From Marisa cornuarietis (taxonomy: Eukaryota > Mollusca > Gastropoda > Architaenioglossa > Ampullariidae): DNA of 64,000 bases. The notes beneath the pieces were generated by a model. That model was given only the letters and a program-made list of their open reading frames with translations. It searched no databases and was not told where the DNA came from. The DNA is taken from NCBI GenBank assembly GCA_004794655.1, contig SMMW01000077.1, positions 744,001 through 808,000 on the forward strand. The letters are read 5' to 3'. The stretch's first letter is position 1. The number at the start of each line of letters is the position of its first letter. The position numbers and the translations under genes are program-made. Positions 60,803 to 64,000 of this stretch are shown one piece after another.

Positions 60803-60859
<57 letters not shown>
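60803..60859. repeat. (GT)n microsatellite
   Basis: About 28 uninterrupted GT units in hh intron 2. Confidence 0.97.
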
Positions 60860-60862
<3 letters not shown>

Positions 60863-60999
60863 AGCCCTCGTCCTTGTATAAAGACTTGTGTAGTGCAGGT
60901 TGTGCCAATAGCGGCAGATTACTCGACACTGTTCCCATCACCTTATCTTGCGCCGGCCTCCCAGTCCTCGTTAAGCTGATAACTAAAGTGCACCACTCC

Positions 61000-61318
61000 A
61001 GCGCCTCACTCCAACACCTCTCTGGATACCTCACTCCAGAACTTCACTGGACACATCACTTCAACACCTCACTCCCACACCTCACTTCAGCATCTCACTA
61101 GACACCTCACGCTAACATCTCACTAGACACCTCACTTCAACACCTCACTCCAATAACTCACTAGACACCTCACTCTAACATCTCACTCCAACACCTCACT
61201 AGACACCTCACTCCAACATCTCACTCCAACACCTCACTCTAACACTCACTCCAACGTCTCACTATACACCTCACTCCCACATCTCACTAGACACCTCACT
61301 AGACACCTCACTTCAACA
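61000..61318. repeat. CTCACT-rich short tandem array in hh intron 2
   Basis: Irregular array of ACACCTCACTCCAAC, ATCTCACTAGAC and related 11-13-bp modules. Confidence 0.9.
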
Positions 61319-62384
61319 CGCCCATCCGCTTGTCTCTTGGGGTTACTGCCCCTGTCGCGGATGTCCGGCCTCGATTGACCTTTGGGGTCACGTGTGTTAA
61401 AACTTGTGGCGGAGGGTAGTGAGCGAGGCGGGTGGGGGTGGGGCGAGCTAGTTCTAATCAAATCTTACTTTCGCTTCTGAAAGATTCCTCGGTGTTTTCC
61501 TTTTGCATCTCTTTTATTTCTTTCCGTCATTTCTTGTTCTTGTTTAATTATAAGGTCACACAACAGTTGAAGCTGTTGCTTAGGTTGGCAGCAGACGGAG
61601 TTTGTGGTGAGTGAGGTCTGTACTCTTACCTCCTGCTGTCTGCCAAATACACGTGCGTTTCTCTCTCTCTTGGTTGAAGGGGTGAACTTTATATTTTTGA
61701 ATAAACAATAAACTAAACAAATAAATTAAAAGTTTATTGAAGAATTTATTAAGGCTCGGATGGATTGATAACAGTGCAACAAAGATTGACAATTACATCA
61801 TCTTGTGATTTGGTGTTTATTTTGTAACACTGTTACCCCGGTTATCCGGTTCCTTCAGTGGTATATGCAGCCTGTTTGCTGATGATGTGGAAGTTTACAG
61901 CTGTCAATGTGCCAGTTGTTTAATATGGTTCTAACAGTCATGGTGTTTGGTGTGGCACGGGATGTGTCTCCTTCAATACCGGAGAATGTAATAGTCTACA
62001 TGTTGCTACCCAATAACACAAGCTATCATTATGTATTCGTTGTGAATGATGTCATTTCAAAATGATACTTTTATTGTGTTAAACAGATTTTGGCGGTTTC
62101 TTCTTAGTATGCGACAGTCATATAGTAAAATTATGTTAGTAAATAATCACTTTTAGCACTTGTAGGACTAACATAAAGACCATTGGACGACTGACAGAAA
62201 ACCTCCGTGTAACAGTTTATCAGATCCTCAGTCAGGTCCTGCACCTGTCATCTGAAGTCAAATAGTCTACTGGAAAAGATACAGAAATTACAAAGTTGTT
62301 GATGGAATGCAATAATACATCAGCTTTTTAGGGGTTTAGACGATAAAGATGATAAACCAATAAACAGTAAAACAAATAAACATA

Positions 62385-63296
62385 AACTGTCCTCTCATAG
62401 TGTGAGACACAATGATGCCAATAAACATAAACTGTCCTCTCATAGTGTGGGACACAATGATGTCAATAAACATAAACTGTCCTCTCATAGTGTGGGACAC
62501 AATGATGTCAATAAACATAAACTGTCCTCTCATAGTGTGGGACACAATGATGTCAATAAACATAAACTGTCCTCTCATAGTGTGGGACACAATGATGTCA
62601 ATAAACATAAACTGTCCTCTCATAGTGTGGGACACAATGATGTCAATAAACATAAACTGTCCTCTCATAGTGTGGGACACAATGATGTCAATAAACATAA
62701 ACTGTCTTCCCATAGTGTGGGACACAATGATGTCAATAAACATAAACTGTCTTCCCATAGTGTGAGACACAATGATGCCAATAAACATAAACTGTCTTCC
62801 CATAGTGTGGGACACAATGATGTCAATAAACATAAACTGTCTTCCCATAGTGTGAGACACAATGATGTCAATAAACATAAACTGTCTTCCCATAGTGTGA
62901 GACACAATGATGCCAATAAACATAAACTGTCTTCCCATAGTGTGGGACACAATGATGTCAATAAACATAAACTGTCTTCCCATAGTGTGAGACACAATGA
63001 TGCCAATAAACATAAACTGTCTTCCCATAGTGTGGGACACAATGATGTCAATAAACATAAACTGTCTTCCCATAGTGTGGGACACAATGATGTCAATAAA
63101 CATAAACTGTTCCCTCATAGTGTGGGACACAATGATGTCAATAAACATAAACTCTCCTCTCATAGTGTGGGACACAATGATGTCAATAAACATAAACTGT
63201 CTTCCCATAGTGTGAGACACAATGATGCCAATAAACATAAACTGTCTTCCCATAGTGAGACACAATGATGCCAATAAACATAAACTGTCTTCCCAT
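62385..63296. repeat. Minisatellite, 45-bp unit, about 20 copies
   Basis: Unit ATAAACTGTCTTCCCATAGT followed by GTGGGACACAATGATGTCAA and TAAAC. The left third uses CCTCTCATAG, the rest mostly CTTCCCATAG; GAGAC/GGGAC and GCC/GTC alternate. The unit is 15 codons long, so both strands stay open over nearly 0.9 kb. Translation products are artefacts. Confidence 0.97.
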
Positions 63297-63298
63297 TT

Positions 63299-63343
63299 GC
63301 ATCATTGTGCCCCACACTATGAGAGCACAGTTTATGTTTATTG
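63299..63343. repeat. Inverted 45-bp unit at the end of the 62.4-63.3 kb array
   Basis: Reads GCATCATTGTGCCCCACACT then ATGAGAGCACAGTTTATGTT TATTG in sequence, the reverse complement of one array unit with a few changes, directly after the last direct unit. Confidence 0.9.
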
Positions 63344-63488
63344 CCTGCACACTATATGTGTCTAGTGTCTAACACTCTATATGTGTCTAGTGTCTGACAT
63401 GTGTCTTGTATCTAACACTATATATGTGGCTAGTGTCTAACACTCTATATGTGTCTGTTGCTGATTAACTGTTATAGCTGTCACACAA

Positions 63489-63489
<1 letters not shown>

Positions 63490-63541
<52 letters not shown>
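63490..63541. repeat. (GT)n microsatellite
   Basis: About 25 GT units; a second GT-rich run lies at 63625-63716. Confidence 0.97.
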
Positions 63542-63542
<1 letters not shown>

Positions 63543-63620
63543 ACGTGCATGAGTACATGTAGTGCCCTCAACACTCAACACCCCAACGTTTCGCTGCATG
63601 CTGCGTTCGACGCGAGCTCC

Positions 63621-63664
<44 letters not shown>

Positions 63665-64000
63665 CGTAAGTGTGTGTATCTGTGGTGTGTGTGTGTGTCT
63701 GTGGTGTGTGTGTGGTAGCCTGTAAACTGTTGTAACTGTCCGAGGTAAGGTCTTTGTATCAGAGGTGGAGTGAAGCCCCGAGTTTACTTAACTTTGTTCC
63801 CGAAAGGTTGGAGCTAAGCACGTTCATTGTGTTGTGGTCTCATTTCTTTATTAAGGCCACTGCCCACACATTTAGCTCTGAGGCCCACGTTTTAGTTTCC
63901 CTACAATGTCTTATTTGCTGTAATAGAAGCATTTACCAGCCTTAAAACTAGACTTCTCGACACACTCTTAACGCTTGGGAACTTGGCTTCGACGAGCGTT

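Larger units (their letters stand above)
58570..64000 (+). other. hh: hh intron 2, 5' part (partial)
   Basis: Begins with a consensus GTAAGTG donor and runs off the window. No exon 3 or Hog-domain coding (for example the GCFPG cleavage motif) is visible before 64000. It includes a tRNA-derived SINE, (GT)n tracts, a CTCACT-rich array and a 45-bp minisatellite. Confidence 0.85.

Noticed and set aside
62336..63274. ORFs of about 300 aa on both strands
   Set aside because: The 45-bp array is a multiple of three and lacks stops, so both strands stay open. Mutations do not respect codon positions.

Overview
This window is animal nuclear DNA dominated by non-coding sequence, and it carries one recognisable protein-coding gene, a hedgehog (hh) orthologue on the + strand. 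Exon 1 (18766-19077) encodes a signal peptide, the palmitoylation motif CGPGRG and the first part of the signalling domain. Exon 2 (58308-58569) encodes the catalytic-like zinc/calcium core. They are separated by an intron of about 39.2 kb. Exon 3, which would hold the end of the signalling domain and the autoprocessing Hog/intein domain, lies beyond 64000. Both splice boundaries fall where they do in vertebrate Hedgehog genes, and exon 2 has the same 262-nt length. Sequence character, repeat content and element families fit an invertebrate, most likely a lophotrochozoan such as a gastropod mollusc; that assignment is inference.

Layout. 1-18.7 kb is the 5' flank, with four minisatellites (43, 52, 22 and about 29/15 bp units), a tRNA-derived SINE (about 8.5 kb) and a decayed LINE (10.4-12.1 kb). 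18.77-19.08 kb is hh exon 1. 19.1-58.3 kb is hh intron 1. It contains a 42/44-bp minisatellite (20.6-21.2 kb), a second LINE on the - strand (24.4-28.9 kb) that is interrupted by a 1334-bp foldback element with a 6-bp target duplication, a 29-bp minisatellite (32.9-33.9 kb), a long RNA-foldable hairpin (40.5-40.7 kb), a MITE (45.4-45.7 kb), an internally deleted PIF/Harbinger transposon (46.0-47.2 kb), a tRNA-like sequence (48.0 kb), a 1.4-kb array rich in ACTAGT (49.6-51.0 kb) and several smaller arrays. 58.31-58.57 kb is exon 2. 58.6-64.0 kb is the start of intron 2, with a SINE and two more arrays, the last of which ends in an inverted unit.

Twelve sizeable tandem arrays occupy roughly 7-8 kb. 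Several have unit lengths divisible by three and therefore read through as long but meaningless ORFs on one or both strands. The most interesting non-coding signals are: the intronic hairpin, whose two inner mismatches are both G-U wobbles on the hh sense strand; the finding that both LINE copies are bounded by CA-rich microsatellite DNA on both sides in the same orientation; the 6-bp-TSD foldback element; and six exact copies of the 10-bp palindrome GTCACGTGAC. No second host gene, complete RNA gene or CRISPR-like system was found.
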